A DNA stretch of 64,000 nucleotides from Frateuria_A sp035943815 (GCF_035943815.1 NZ_DASZBU010000012.1:62001-126000), one strand, 5' to 3'; positions 46,871 through 56,565 are shown, counted from the stretch's first letter. Numbers and translations are program-made. Notes: generated from the letters alone by a model not told the origin.

Positions 46871-47896
46871 ATGCGCAAGACCCTCGGCCTGCTGGCCGTA
46901 CTGCTCGCCAGCACGCTCGTCCACGCCGGCGACGCGCCCGCCCGGTTACCCAAGTTGAATCTCGATCCGGCCCGCGTGACGGTGGCCGGGCTCTCCTCCG
47001 GCGCCTACATGGCGGCCCAGGCGCAAGTCGCCTATCCGGACATCTTCCATGGCGCGGCCATCGTGGCCGGCGGCCCGTACGGCTGCGCCGGCGGGCAACT
47101 GGCCACGGCCCTGGGCAGCTGCATGAAAGGCGCGCCGGCGCCGGACGTCGATGCGCTGGTCGCCCGCGCGCGCAAGCTTTCGGCCGACGGCAGCATCGGC
47201 CCGCTGGCGGACCTCGCCCATGCGCGCATCTACCTGCTGCACGGCAAGGACGACGCGCTGGTCGCCCCGTCGGTGGCCGAGGCCGGCGCGCGCTTCTTCG
47301 AAACATTGCGCGACGGCGAGCCAGCCCTTAAGGGCCTGCAGGTGCACGAGGACGGCCAGCGCGCCTTCGCGCACAACCTGCCGGTGGCGGAGAAGGGCGA
47401 CGACTGCGGCAAGTCGGTCGCGCCGTTCCTCGGCCATTGCGGCTTCGACGCAGCTGGCGCGATCTTCCACGAGCTGTTCGGCAAACCCGCCCACGCCGCC
47501 GCCGCGCCGCGCGGTGAACTGCGCCGCTTCGACCAGGACATGCTGCGCCCCGGCGGCAAGGACGCCTTCCTCGCCAGCGAAGGCTACGTCTACCTGCCAC
47601 CGGCCTGCCTCGCCGGCAAGCCCTGCGGCCTGATGGTCGCATTGCACGGTTGCAAGCAGAACGCCGACGCGGTGGGCGAAGCCTTCGTGCGCGACGCCGG
47701 CTTCAACCGCTGGGCCGACGCCTACGACGTGGCGGTGCTGTACCCTCAGACACGCGCGAGCTTCGCGCCCTTGAATCCGCAAGCATGCTGGGACTGGTGG
47801 GGATACTCCGGAGCGGACTACGACACCCGCCAGGGCGTGCAACTGCGCTGGCTGGTGGATGCCGTGCGCGCGCTGGGGTTACCGGCCAGCCGATGA
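46871..47896 (+). CDS. secreted poly(3-hydroxybutyrate) depolymerase
   Basis: 341 residues with a signal peptide (cut after VHAG, about 20). Alpha/beta hydrolase with the lipase box GLSSG, catalytic Ser42, close to the N-terminus, which is the extracellular type 2 catalytic domain layout. Further hallmarks: VYLPPACLAGKPCGLMVALHGC and the final ACWDWWGYSGADYDTRQG. It degrades short-chain polyhydroxyalkanoate to oligomers and monomers outside the cell. GGAGATCGAC precedes the ATG at 46871. Lacks a separate substrate-binding domain. Confidence 0.9.
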   Translation: MRKTLGLLAVLLASTLVHAGDAPARLPKLNLDPARVTVAGLSSGAYMAAQAQVAYPDIFHGAAIVAGGPYGCAGGQLATALGSCMKGAPAPDVDALVARARKLSADGSIGPLADLAHARIYLLHGKDDALVAPSVAEAGARFFETLRDGEPALKGLQVHEDGQRAFAHNLPVAEKGDDCGKSVAPFLGHCGFDAAGAIFHELFGKPAHAAAAPRGELRRFDQDMLRPGGKDAFLASEGYVYLPPACLAGKPCGLMVALHGCKQNADAVGEAFVRDAGFNRWADAYDVAVLYPQTRASFAPLNPQACWDWWGYSGADYDTRQGVQLRWLVDAVRALGLPASR

Positions 47897-47942
47897 TGCC
47901 AGCCCTCTCTGCGCCGGGGAGAGGACGCAGACGCAGCGCCCC

Positions 47943-50900
47943 ATGCCCAGCCCCACGCTGATCGCGCTCGCGGCCGCCTGCTGGCTGGGCCTGCTGTTCG
48001 GCGTGGCGCTCCTCGGCGAGCGCCGCCCGCATTTGTTCGAGAAGCGCTGGGCGATCGTCTACGCACTGTCGCTGGCGATCCACTGCACCTCCTGGACCTT
48101 CTACGGCACGGTCACCCAGGCCAGCCGCTCGGGCTGGTGGCTGCCGCCGACCTTCGTCGGCGCGATCCTGATGTACCTGCTGGCGATCGGCGTGCTGCGC
48201 CGGCTGGTGGAGCTGGCGCGCCAGTACAACGCCGGCTCCCTGGCCGACCTGATCGCGGTGCGGCTGGGCCGCCACTCGGGGTTGGCGGCGCTGGTCACCA
48301 TGGTGGTGGTGCTGGGCATCGTCCCGTACATCGCCCTGCAGCTCAAAGCCGTGGCGATGAGCTACATGCTGCTCGGCCACGGCCAGCTCGCCGAATCGGA
48401 ACCGTGGCAGGACAGCGCGCTCTACATCGCCCTGCTGATGGCGCTGTTCGCCATGCTGTTCGGCACCCGCCGCGCCTCCACCACCGCGCACAACCGCGGG
48501 CTGGTGCTGGCGATGGCGTTCGAGTCGCTGTTCAAGCTGGGCGCGATGCTGGCGCTGGGCTCGCTGCTGTTCGCGCCGCTGCCGGCCGGGTTGCCGTCGA
48601 TGCCGCAGCTGCCGCACGAGAGCAACGGTTTCCCCGCGCTGATCCTGCTCGGCGCGCTGGCGATGTTCACTCTGCCGCACCAGTTCCACGCCGGTGTGGT
48701 CGAGTGCCGCGATGGCGATCACCTGCGCACCGCGCGCTGGCTGTTTCCGCTGTACATGTTGCTGATCGCGCTGCCGATCCTGCCGCTGGCGAAGCTGGGC
48801 GATGCCTGGCTGGGTCCCAGCGGCGTGCCGTCGGATCTCTACGTGCTCGCGCTGCCGCTGGCGCGCGAGCAGCACGGCCTGGCGCTGGTGGCCTTCCTCG
48901 GAGGCTTGAGCGCCGCGACCAGCATGGTGGTGGTCGCCACGCTCGCGCTCAGCCTGATGATCGTCAACCACTTCATCGCCCCGCTGCGCGTGCGCGCCGG
49001 CTGGGGGCGCGACGAGCGCGGCGATCTGCGCGGCGAGGTGATCAACCAGCGTCGCGTGGCGATCGTCGTGGTGATCCTGCTCGCCTGGGGCTACAGCCGC
49101 GTGCTGGCCAGCCACGAGGCGCTGGCCGACATCGGTGCGATTTCGTTCTCCGCGCTGGCCGGCCTGGCGCCGGCGCTGCTCGCCGCGGTGTACCGGCCGC
49201 AGCTCGGGCCGCGCGCGGTCACCGCGGGCCTGGCCAGCGGCACGCTGGTATGGCTCTACGTGGTGCTGCCCTCGCTGTGGCCTGCGCTGCCGCCGGCGCT
49301 GCTGCAGGGGCCACTCGGGATCAGTTGGCTGGCGCCGGGGCGGCTGCTGGGGTTGGGCGAATGGAGCCAGCTGGGCCGCGCGGTGGTGCTCAGCCTGGCG
49401 GCGAACCTGGCAGTGATGTGGCTGGTGGCGCAATCGCGCTACGGCCAGGCCGCACGCGCCGCGGGCGTGGGCGACGTCGGGGTGGCCGAGCTGCGTGCGC
49501 TGGCCGAACGCTTCCTGCCGCCAGAGCGCGTGGTGCACCTGTTCGCCGCGGCGCCGGCGCAGGGCGCGGCCGGACGCGTGCGCGTCGATGCGGTGGAGCA
49601 CGAACTGGCCGCCGTGATCGGCGCGGCCTCGGCGCGGCTGCTGCTGGAGGTGGTCCACCGCGAAGGCCGCGCGCAGCTGGACGCGGTCGCCGCCATCGTC
49701 GGCGAGGCCACCCAGGACCTGCGCTTCAACCAGCGCGTGCTGGAGGCGGCCCTGGAGAACATGAGCCAGGGCATCTGCGTGGTGGACGCCGAGTTGCGCG
49801 TGGTGGCCTGGAACCGCTGCTACGCGCGGCTGTTCCAATACCCGGACGACCTGCTGCAGATCGGCCGGCCGGTGGCCGACCTCAGCCGCTTCATCATCGG
49901 CGAAGGCCTGATCGGCGAAGGCGACGTGGAGGCGCGCGTGCAGCGCCGCCTCAGGCACATGCGCGCTGGCACGCGGCACCTGTCCGAACGGCGCTTTCCC
50001 GACGGCACCATCGTGGAGATCCGCGGCAACCCGATGCCCGGCGGCGGCTTCGTCGCCACCTTCACCGACGTCACCGCCTTCCGCCAGGCCGAGGAGGCCT
50101 TGAAGAAGGTCAACGAGACGCTGGAGCTGCGCGTGGAGGAACGCACCCGCGCACTCGCCGCCGCCAGCGCCGAGGCGCAGCGCGCCAACGAGGCGAAGAG
50201 CCGCTTCCTCGCCGCCGTGACGCACGACCTGATGCAGCCGCTGCACGCGGCGCAGCTGTTCGCGCACACGCTGACCGAGCAAGGCGCCGACGTGGCCACC
50301 GCCGCCAATCTCAACGGCGCGCTGGCTGCCACCGAAGGCCTGCTCGCCGGATTGCTTGACATCGCGCGGCTGGAAGGTGGCCGCCTGCGCCCACAGCCAC
50401 GCACGTTCGCGCTGGCCGAAGTGCTCGACCCGCTCGCTGCCGAATTTCGCGCCATCGCGCGCGACCGCGGCGTGCAGCTGGACGTGGTCGGCACGCGCGC
50501 CTGGGTGCATTCGGACCCGCAACTGCTGCGCCGCGTGCTGCAGAACTTCCTCTCCAACGCCTTGCGCTACGCCGAGCGCGGCCGCGTGCTGCTGGGCGTG
50601 CGCCGCAGCGGTTCGCGATTGCGCGTGGAGGTGTGGGACACCGGCCCGGGCATCGCGCCGGAGGAGCGCGCGATGATCTTCCAGGAGTTCCGCCGCGGCA
50701 GCGCCGCGGGCGGGCAGGGACTGGGGCTGGGCCTGTCGATCGCCCAGCGCATGGCCGGGTTGCTGGGCCACCCACTGGGGTTGCGCTCCTGGCCCGGCCG
50801 CGGCAGCGTGTTCGACCTGGGCGTGCCGCTGGCGCGCAGCCCGGGACCGGCGCGGGCCGCCGCCGCGGAACCCCGGCCGCTGCCGGCCGGCCGTGCACTG

Positions 50901-51245
50901 GTGCTGGACAACGAGCCGGCCGCGCTCGCCGCGCTCGGCAGCCTGCTGGCGACCTGGGGCTGGGACGTGCACGCCGCGCGCGATGCGGACCAGGCCATGG
51001 CCGCGCCGTGGCAGCCGGACCTGCACATCCTGGACTACCACCTCGACGGCGGCCGCACCGGCTGGGAGGTTTGGCAGGCGCTAAGTGCCCGCCATCCCGA
51101 CGTGCCCACCGTAATGCTCACTGCCGACCGCGACGGCGAACTGCGCCAGCGCCTCCAAGACGTCGGCATCGGCGTGCTCTACAAGCCGCTCAAGCCGCTG
51201 GCGCTGCGCCAGTTGCTGCAACGGGTGGCCGCCGCGCGAGCCTGA
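47943..51245 (+). CDS. crbS: SSS-transporter-fused hybrid sensor kinase CrbS
   Basis: 1100 residues. The N-terminal half (about 1-500) is a sodium/solute symporter domain with 13 helices; then a PAS domain (about 590-720; MSQGICVVDAELRVVAWNRCYARLFQYP), coiled coil, HisKA with His761 in FLAAVTHDLMQPLHAAQL, HATPase (NFLSNALRYA, DTGPGIA, GLGLGLSIAQRM) and a receiver domain with Asp1031 (HILDYHLDG). This is the domain order of CrbS/MxtR, the sensor of the acetate switch controlling acetyl-CoA synthetase. 47 bases after the depolymerase. The transport part may itself respond to or carry a carboxylate. Confidence 0.9.
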   Translation: MPSPTLIALAAACWLGLLFGVALLGERRPHLFEKRWAIVYALSLAIHCTSWTFYGTVTQASRSGWWLPPTFVGAILMYLLAIGVLRRLVELARQYNAGSLADLIAVRLGRHSGLAALVTMVVVLGIVPYIALQLKAVAMSYMLLGHGQLAESEPWQDSALYIALLMALFAMLFGTRRASTTAHNRGLVLAMAFESLFKLGAMLALGSLLFAPLPAGLPSMPQLPHESNGFPALILLGALAMFTLPHQFHAGVVECRDGDHLRTARWLFPLYMLLIALPILPLAKLGDAWLGPSGVPSDLYVLALPLAREQHGLALVAFLGGLSAATSMVVVATLALSLMIVNHFIAPLRVRAGWGRDERGDLRGEVINQRRVAIVVVILLAWGYSRVLASHEALADIGAISFSALAGLAPALLAAVYRPQLGPRAVTAGLASGTLVWLYVVLPSLWPALPPALLQGPLGISWLAPGRLLGLGEWSQLGRAVVLSLAANLAVMWLVAQSRYGQAARAAGVGDVGVAELRALAERFLPPERVVHLFAAAPAQGAAGRVRVDAVEHELAAVIGAASARLLLEVVHREGRAQLDAVAAIVGEATQDLRFNQRVLEAALENMSQGICVVDAELRVVAWNRCYARLFQYPDDLLQIGRPVADLSRFIIGEGLIGEGDVEARVQRRLRHMRAGTRHLSERRFPDGTIVEIRGNPMPGGGFVATFTDVTAFRQAEEALKKVNETLELRVEERTRALAAASAEAQRANEAKSRFLAAVTHDLMQPLHAAQLFAHTLTEQGADVATAANLNGALAATEGLLAGLLDIARLEGGRLRPQPRTFALAEVLDPLAAEFRAIARDRGVQLDVVGTRAWVHSDPQLLRRVLQNFLSNALRYAERGRVLLGVRRSGSRLRVEVWDTGPGIAPEERAMIFQEFRRGSAAGGQGLGLGLSIAQRMAGLLGHPLGLRSWPGRGSVFDLGVPLARSPGPARAAAAEPRPLPAGRALVLDNEPAALAALGSLLATWGWDVHAARDADQAMAAPWQPDLHILDYHLDGGRTGWEVWQALSARHPDVPTVMLTADRDGELRQRLQDVGIGVLYKPLKPLALRQLLQRVAAARA

Positions 51246-51266
51246 GGCTGCTCTAGTGAGGCGGCT

Positions 51267-51821
51267 CTAGGCCGCGACGTACTCGCCCATACGCGTGCGC
51301 GGGCGCACCGCGAGCGTGGTCTCGCCACTGATCAGCTGCAGCTCGCCGTCCTGCACCAGGCATTGCAGGCGCATGCCGCGGTCGCACAGCGCGGCCAGCT
51401 GGCGCACGGTCGCCTCGTCCAGGTCGAGCACGGTGAGGTTGTCGTTGCGCGCGAGCGCGGCGCCAACCTTGTCCCACCAGACATCTGCGGCGTGCCCGGC
51501 GTAGTTGATCACCACCACCTGGCGCGCGCGCCCGCAGGCCTTGCGGAGGCGCGCTTCGTCCGGCTGGCCGAGCTCGATCCACTGCTCCACCTCGTCGGTG
51601 TAGGCGCGCCGCCACAGCGCCGGCTCGTCCTCGTCGCTGAGGCCCCTGCCGAATTCCAGCCGCTCGTCGGCATAGAGCGCGAACGCCAGCAGCCGCACCA
51701 TCAGTCGCTCCTCGGTTTCGGACGGGTGCCGGGCGAGGGTCAGCGCGTGGGTCGCGTAGTAGTGCCGGTCCATGTCGCTGATCGACAGCTCGGCTTTGTG
51801 GATGGTGGCGTTGAGGGCCAT
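51267..51821 (-). CDS. YaeQ-family protein
   Basis: 184 residues matching YaeQ: ATIHKAELSISDMDRHYYATHALTLARHPSETEERLMVRLLAFAL, then LEFGRGLSDEDEPALW and WIELGQPDEARLRKACGRA. YaeQ has a PD-(D/E)xK nuclease-like fold; role unknown. Start ATG at 51821. It is convergent with crbS and divergent from the pseudouridine synthase gene. Confidence 0.92.
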   Translation of the reverse strand: MALNATIHKAELSISDMDRHYYATHALTLARHPSETEERLMVRLLAFALYADERLEFGRGLSDEDEPALWRRAYTDEVEQWIELGQPDEARLRKACGRARQVVVINYAGHAADVWWDKVGAALARNDNLTVLDLDEATVRQLAALCDRGMRLQCLVQDGELQLISGETTLAVRPRTRMGEYVAA

Positions 51822-51901
51822 GGGTGGGTCTGCCGCAAAGGAATCGGCCATTGTACGCTGCGCGTTCCGAGGGCTTGCCGGGCAGCGGCTAAGCTGGGCG
51901 C

Positions 51902-52780
51902 ATGATCCGCGCCGATACGCCCAGCACCCTGCATTTGCCTCCTGGCGACTTCGCCACCGTGCTCGATGCCCTGTGCTCGCACTTCCCGCGGATCGAACGC
52001 GCGTGTTGGCAGGACCGCATGCGCCGCGGACGCGTACTCGACGCCCACGGTCAGCCGATCGATGAAGGCACGCCCTGCCGCGTCGGCATGCCGGTGCGGT
52101 ACTTCCGCGAGGTGGCGAACGAGCCGGCGGTTCCCGGCGAGGAGCTCGTGTTGCATGCGGACGAGCACCTGGTGGTGGTCGACAAGCCGCACTTCCTGCC
52201 GGTGATCCCGGCCGGCGGCTACGTGCGGCAGACCCTGCTCGCGCGGCTGGTGCAGCGGCTGGGCAACCCGGCGCTGGTGCCGTTGCATCGGCTGGATCGC
52301 GACACTGCCGGCCTGGTGCTGTTCTCGGCGCAGCCGGCCACGCGTGATGCCTATCTTTCGCTGTTCCGCGAGCGGCGCATCGTCAAGCGCTACGAGGCGC
52401 TGGCGCCGCCACTGCCACAGCTCGAGTTTCCCTGTGTGCACCGCTCGCGCCTGGAGGTCGGCGACCCGTTCTTCCGCATGCGCGAGGTGGCGGGTGAACC
52501 GAACAGCCGGACGCGCATCGAGGTGGTCGAGCGCGGCTCGCGGCTATGGCGATACGCGCTCGAACCGCTTACCGGCCGCAAGCACCAGTTGCGCGTGCAC
52601 ATGGCTTCGCTCGGGGCGCCGATCTGCAACGATCGCTTCTATCCGCAATTGCAGGAGCGCCGCGAAGACGATCCAAGCCGGCCGCTGCAATTGTTGGCGA
52701 GCGGGCTGGCGTTCGTCGATCCGGTGAGCGGGCAGGCGAGGGAGTTCCGTAGTGGGCGGGTGCTGGTCTCGCGGAACTGA
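51902..52780 (+). CDS. RluA-family pseudouridine synthase
   Basis: 292 residues with the catalytic motif HRLDRDTAGLVLF (Asp nucleophile), the start VVVDKPHFLPVIPAG, and the RKHQLRVHMASLGAPICND C-terminal signature. It isomerises uridine in rRNA or tRNA. There is an S4-like N-terminal region (about residues 15-60) without clear motif. The target base is not evident. Convergent with crbR, 9 bases apart. Confidence 0.92.
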   Translation: MIRADTPSTLHLPPGDFATVLDALCSHFPRIERACWQDRMRRGRVLDAHGQPIDEGTPCRVGMPVRYFREVANEPAVPGEELVLHADEHLVVVDKPHFLPVIPAGGYVRQTLLARLVQRLGNPALVPLHRLDRDTAGLVLFSAQPATRDAYLSLFRERRIVKRYEALAPPLPQLEFPCVHRSRLEVGDPFFRMREVAGEPNSRTRIEVVERGSRLWRYALEPLTGRKHQLRVHMASLGAPICNDRFYPQLQERREDDPSRPLQLLASGLAFVDPVSGQAREFRSGRVLVSRN

Positions 52781-52789
52781 AGCCTTGCC

Positions 52790-53461
52790 TCAGCCCAGCG
52801 CCGATAGCACCCGTGCCGGCTTACCCAGATCAAGCGACCGCAACAACAACCCCGCCTGCGTGCGGTTGCGCACGCCGAGCTTCTCGAAGATCGCCGTCAC
52901 GTGCGCCTTCACCGTGCGCTCCTGGATCGCCAGCCGGTCGGCAATCTGCTTGTTGAGCAGGCCCTCGCCGATCAGCGCCAGCACTCGGTATTGCTGCTCG
53001 GTCAGGCGCGCCAGGCGCGCGGCGAGGTCGGTGTCCTGCGGGTCCGGCGCCAGGGCGGCGACCGCGTCGGCGAGGTCGCGCGGCAGCCAACTGCCGCAAT
53101 CGAGCACGGTACGGATCGCCTGGCCGATCTGCGCAGGGCTGGCGCTCTTGGGAATGAAGCCGGCGGCGCCGTGGTCCAGCACGCGCCGCACGGTGCGCGG
53201 TTCGTCGTGCGCGGACACCACCAGCACCGCCACGCCCGGGTGTTGCGCGCGCAGCGCCGCCAGGCCGGACAGGCCCTGGCTGCCGGGCATGTGCAGGTCC
53301 AGCAGCACCAGGTCGGTGTCCTGCGTGGCCGCCAGTGCGGCCAGCACACCGCCAAGGTCGGCCGCTTCCTGCACCTCGCAGCCCTCGACGGCCGAGGTCG
53401 CGGCCTGGCGTAGGGCCGCGCGAAACAGCGGATGGTCGTCGGCGATCAGCAGGGCAGGCAT
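52790..53461 (-). CDS. crbR: LuxR/NarL-type response regulator CrbR
   Basis: 223 residues: receiver domain with Asp55 in LVLLDLHMPG and the acidic pair ADDHP at the start, then an output helix-turn-helix domain (YRVLALIGEGLLNKQIADRLAIQERTVKAHV). Matches CrbR/ErdR, the partner of CrbS. The start is ATG at 53461. It is transcribed away from the 3HB-oligomer hydrolase, with which it shares the upstream region holding a palindromic site. DNA target is inferred, not known. Confidence 0.88.
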   Translation of the reverse strand: MPALLIADDHPLFRAALRQAATSAVEGCEVQEAADLGGVLAALAATQDTDLVLLDLHMPGSQGLSGLAALRAQHPGVAVLVVSAHDEPRTVRRVLDHGAAGFIPKSASPAQIGQAIRTVLDCGSWLPRDLADAVAALAPDPQDTDLAARLARLTEQQYRVLALIGEGLLNKQIADRLAIQERTVKAHVTAIFEKLGVRNRTQAGLLLRSLDLGKPARVLSALG

Positions 53462-53525
53462 GGCGCGACGGTAGCGGGCCGGGGCGTTCGCGTCGAGATC
53501 ACGCGCAGGCCGCCGGGGAGCGGGC

Positions 53526-53568
53526 TGGACCTTCGTACGATGGCGGACCGAAACGCGCTTGCTAAGGT
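53526..53568 (+). promoter_or_regulatory. promoter with a second copy of the palindromic site
   Basis: At 53526-53539 the minus-strand sequence CGTACGAAGGTCCA matches the permease/receptor palindrome at 12 of 14 positions, including the complete ten-base core GTACGAAGGT. TAAGGT at 53563-53568 is a -10-like box 30.5 bases from its centre, almost the same spacing as at the other site (31.5). The transcript would start about ten bases from the hydrolase ATG or overlap it, so the leader is very short. Confidence 0.45.
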
Positions 53569-53574
53569 GCGGGG

Positions 53575-55410
53575 ATGAACGCGTCCGCGAAACGCCTGGT
53601 CTTCCTGCTGCTGCCGGTGCTGGCCACCGGTTGCGCCCGCACGGCCGTGGAGCCTGCCATGTCCCGTCCCGACTTCGTGCGCGGCGAGCCGCGCGTCACC
53701 GTGCACCGCGACCATGACGACCTGCTCAGCGCTGGCCTGGGCCTGGCCGGCCTGGCGGGCACGCCGGTGCCGTTCGCCGATCCGGCCCATCCGACCGCCC
53801 CCGAGTTGCGCCGACGCGCGATCCAGGCGAGCTGGAAAGGCATCGCCGACCTCGGCCCGCTGGGCGGCTACGGCCAGGCCTACGGCGCCGTGCCGGCGGT
53901 TCCGGGGCGCGAGTACCAGGCCTTCGCGTGGGTTCCCGGCGCAAGGCAGCCGCACCGCGTGCTGCTGCAGGTGCCGGACGGCTTCGACCAGGCGAAGCGC
54001 TGCCTGGTGGTCACCGCCTCGTCCGGTTCGCGCGGCATCTACGGCGCGATCGCGCTGGCCGGCGCCTGGGGCCTGCCGCGCGGCTGCGCGGTGGCCTATA
54101 CGGACAAAGGCGCCGGCAGCGGTTTCTTCGACTACGCCGACGACAGCGGCGTCGCGCTGGACGGCCGGCGCGCCAGGCGCGGCGAGGCGGAGCTTGAGTT
54201 CACTCCCCCGCCGCTCTCGGCCGGCGCGGGCGTCGCGGTCAAGCACCTGCATTCGGGCGACAACCCGGAGGCTGACTGGGGGCGCCATGTATTGCAGGCA
54301 GCGCGCTTCGGCCTGGCCATGCTCGACCGCGCCTATCCCGAGCAGGCGCCGTTCACGCCGCAGAACACGCACATCATCGCGACCGGGCTGTCCAACGGCG
54401 GCGGCGCGGTGCTGCAAGCGGCGGGGCTGGATGACGCACACCTGCTCGCGGGTGTCGTCGCGCTGGAGCCTAACGTGCAACTGGCCGGGCAGGGCCGCCC
54501 GTTCTACGACTACGCTACCGAGGCGGCGATCTGGCTGCCCTGCGCGCTGACCGATGCGAGCTTCGACGCCACGCCGTTCGCCCGCGCACCGATGACGCGC
54601 GGCTGGCCGCAGCGCTGCGCCAGCCTGCATGCGCAGGGTCTGCTCACGGCCGCCACACCCGCCGCCCAGGCGGCGCAAGCCTACGAGCACCTGCGCGCCG
54701 CAGGCTGGACCGACAACGCGATGCAGGTCGCCGCCACCACCACCGCCTTCGACCTTTGGCGCGCGATCACCGCGGGCTACGCCTCGGCCTACCTGCGTCG
54801 CGATGCGGCTCACATGCCCTGCGGCTTCCGCTATGCCGGGATGAAGGCGGACGGCCAGCCGGGCGTCGCCGATACCGCCACGCGCGCGGCCTGGTGGTCG
54901 GACAGCGCGGGAATCCCGCCGGGCAACGGCATCGGTCTGTTGGGCGGTACCGATGCTTCGACCGATCCCACTCTCGCCGGCGAGCGATGCCTGCGCGCGC
55001 TATGGGACGGCGACGGCGCCGATTCGCGCGCGTTGCGTGCCGGCATCGATGCCACGGCCGCACGGTTGCCGCGTACCGACCTGCCGCTGTGGGTGGTCCA
55101 CGGCGCGGACGACGGCCTGCTGCCGACGGCCTTCACCTCCGAGCCCTACGTCGCCTGGCTGCGCGCAGAGGGCCGCCGGCCGCTTTACTGGAAGGTGCCG
55201 CACGCGCAGCACTTCGACGCCTTCCTGCCGCTGCCGGGCTTCGGCGAGCGACACCTGCCGCTGCTGCCCTATGGGTACGCCGCGCTGGATCGGCTGTGGG
55301 CGCATCTGTATGAAGGTGCGCCCTGGCCCACCCAGTCATCCACGCCTAAGGGGCAGCCGCGCGGCGCGCGGTCGCTCACGCCGGCCATGCTCGGCCTGGG
55401 AGCGAACTGA
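53575..55410 (+). CDS. D-(-)-3-hydroxybutyrate oligomer hydrolase
   Basis: 611 residues with a lipoprotein-type signal (LLPVLATGC). It cleaves 3-hydroxybutyrate dimers and oligomers released by PHB depolymerase. The segment ATGLSNGGGAVLQAAGLDD contains the active-site serine (GLSNGGG), and AFAWVPGARQPHRVLLQVPDGFD and KHLHSGDNPEADWGRHVLQAA are typical of the 3HB-oligomer hydrolase family. Length matches. Divergent from crbR; candidate CrbR-type site upstream. Confidence 0.88.
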   Translation: MNASAKRLVFLLLPVLATGCARTAVEPAMSRPDFVRGEPRVTVHRDHDDLLSAGLGLAGLAGTPVPFADPAHPTAPELRRRAIQASWKGIADLGPLGGYGQAYGAVPAVPGREYQAFAWVPGARQPHRVLLQVPDGFDQAKRCLVVTASSGSRGIYGAIALAGAWGLPRGCAVAYTDKGAGSGFFDYADDSGVALDGRRARRGEAELEFTPPPLSAGAGVAVKHLHSGDNPEADWGRHVLQAARFGLAMLDRAYPEQAPFTPQNTHIIATGLSNGGGAVLQAAGLDDAHLLAGVVALEPNVQLAGQGRPFYDYATEAAIWLPCALTDASFDATPFARAPMTRGWPQRCASLHAQGLLTAATPAAQAAQAYEHLRAAGWTDNAMQVAATTTAFDLWRAITAGYASAYLRRDAAHMPCGFRYAGMKADGQPGVADTATRAAWWSDSAGIPPGNGIGLLGGTDASTDPTLAGERCLRALWDGDGADSRALRAGIDATAARLPRTDLPLWVVHGADDGLLPTAFTSEPYVAWLRAEGRRPLYWKVPHAQHFDAFLPLPGFGERHLPLLPYGYAALDRLWAHLYEGAPWPTQSSTPKGQPRGARSLTPAMLGLGAN

Positions 55411-55509
55411 CCCGCGCATCGCATCGCTTCGGCAACGGTCTTGTGCCCGGTGCGCCAATGCACGCATAGTCGGGAGCACCGCCATTCGCCGATGCAGGGA
55501 CCGATCCGC

Positions 55510-56520
55510 ATGCGGGTACGCCTGGAAGATGTGGCACGCGCCGCGGGGGTGTCGCCCAAGACCGTCTCGCGCGTGCTCAATGACGAAGCCAACGTGCGTG
55601 CGCCCACGCGCGAGAAGGTGCTTGCCGCGATGGCGGCGATGGACTACCGCCCGCACCAGTCGGCGCGCAGCCTTGCGAGCAACCGTTCGTTCCTGATCGC
55701 CGCGCTCTACGATAACCCCTCGTCCAATTACCTGACCGAGATCCAGGCGGGCGTGCTGGAAGCCTGCGATCTGTACCACTACAGCATGATGCTGCGGCCC
55801 CTGCACGTCAGTGCGGAGGATTTCGTCGAACGCGTCGATCGCCTGATCTCCCACCATCGTCCCGATGGCCTGGTGCTGACCCCGCCGATCACCGACCATC
55901 CCGGCCTGCTGCAGCGTCTGCGTGAACGGCGGGTGCTGTATGCCAGCATTTCGCCGATCGAGCACAAGGGCACCATCGGTGCCTTCATCGACGAGCCGGA
56001 GGCGGTGCGCCGCATGATGGCGACGCTGCTGTCGCTGGGGCACCGGCGCATCGCCCACGTGATCGGCCACCCCGACCATGGCGCCAGCCAGTGGCGTCTG
56101 GCCGGCTACCGGCAGGCCCTGGCCGAGGCCGGGTTGCAGTGCGATCCCGCACTGGAAGTGGCGGGCGATTTCTCCTTCGGTTCGGGCGTGGCGGCAGCGC
56201 GGCGGCTGTTCTCGCTGCCGCGTGGGCGCGGGCCGACCGCGGTGTTCGCCGCCAACGACGACATGGCTGCCGGCGTGATCTGGGCGGCCGGCGAGCATGG
56301 CCTTTCGGTGCCCGCCGACGTGTCGGTCTGTGGTTTCGACGACACGCCCATCGCGCGCCAAATCTGGCCCGCGCTGACCACCATCCACCAGCCCAGCCGC
56401 GAGATGGGGCGCATCGCCGCCCTGCAGCTGATGGAAAGCCTGCGGGGCCGCGGGCCTGGCGCCATGGTGCGGGCGCCGTTTTCACTGGAATTGCGCGAAT
56501 CCACCGCTCGGGCGGCCTGA
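55510..56520 (+). CDS. LacI-family transcriptional repressor
   Basis: 336 residues with the LacI helix-turn-helix at the N-terminus (VRLEDVARAAGVSPKTVSRVLN, residues 2-23) and the hinge helix, then the periplasmic-binding-protein-like sugar-sensing core (RPDGLVLTPPITDH, VSVCGFDDTPIARQIWPALTTIHQP). ATG at 55510 chosen because AGGGA lies nine bases upstream and the family starts here. A perfect LacI-type operator lies 46 bases after the stop, upstream of the TonB receptor, so it probably represses the next genes until a sugar binds. Confidence 0.92.
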   Translation: MRVRLEDVARAAGVSPKTVSRVLNDEANVRAPTREKVLAAMAAMDYRPHQSARSLASNRSFLIAALYDNPSSNYLTEIQAGVLEACDLYHYSMMLRPLHVSAEDFVERVDRLISHHRPDGLVLTPPITDHPGLLQRLRERRVLYASISPIEHKGTIGAFIDEPEAVRRMMATLLSLGHRRIAHVIGHPDHGASQWRLAGYRQALAEAGLQCDPALEVAGDFSFGSGVAAARRLFSLPRGRGPTAVFAANDDMAAGVIWAAGEHGLSVPADVSVCGFDDTPIARQIWPALTTIHQPSREMGRIAALQLMESLRGRGPGAMVRAPFSLELRESTARAA

Positions 56521-56565
56521 ACCGAGGCGCTTTTCACGGTCATCCGGGCCATGTTGCACGGCAAA

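Noticed and set aside
47703..51041. 1112-codon minus-strand frame opposite crbS
   Set aside because: Rich in His, Gln and Arg with no domain; typical antisense frame of GC-rich third positions.
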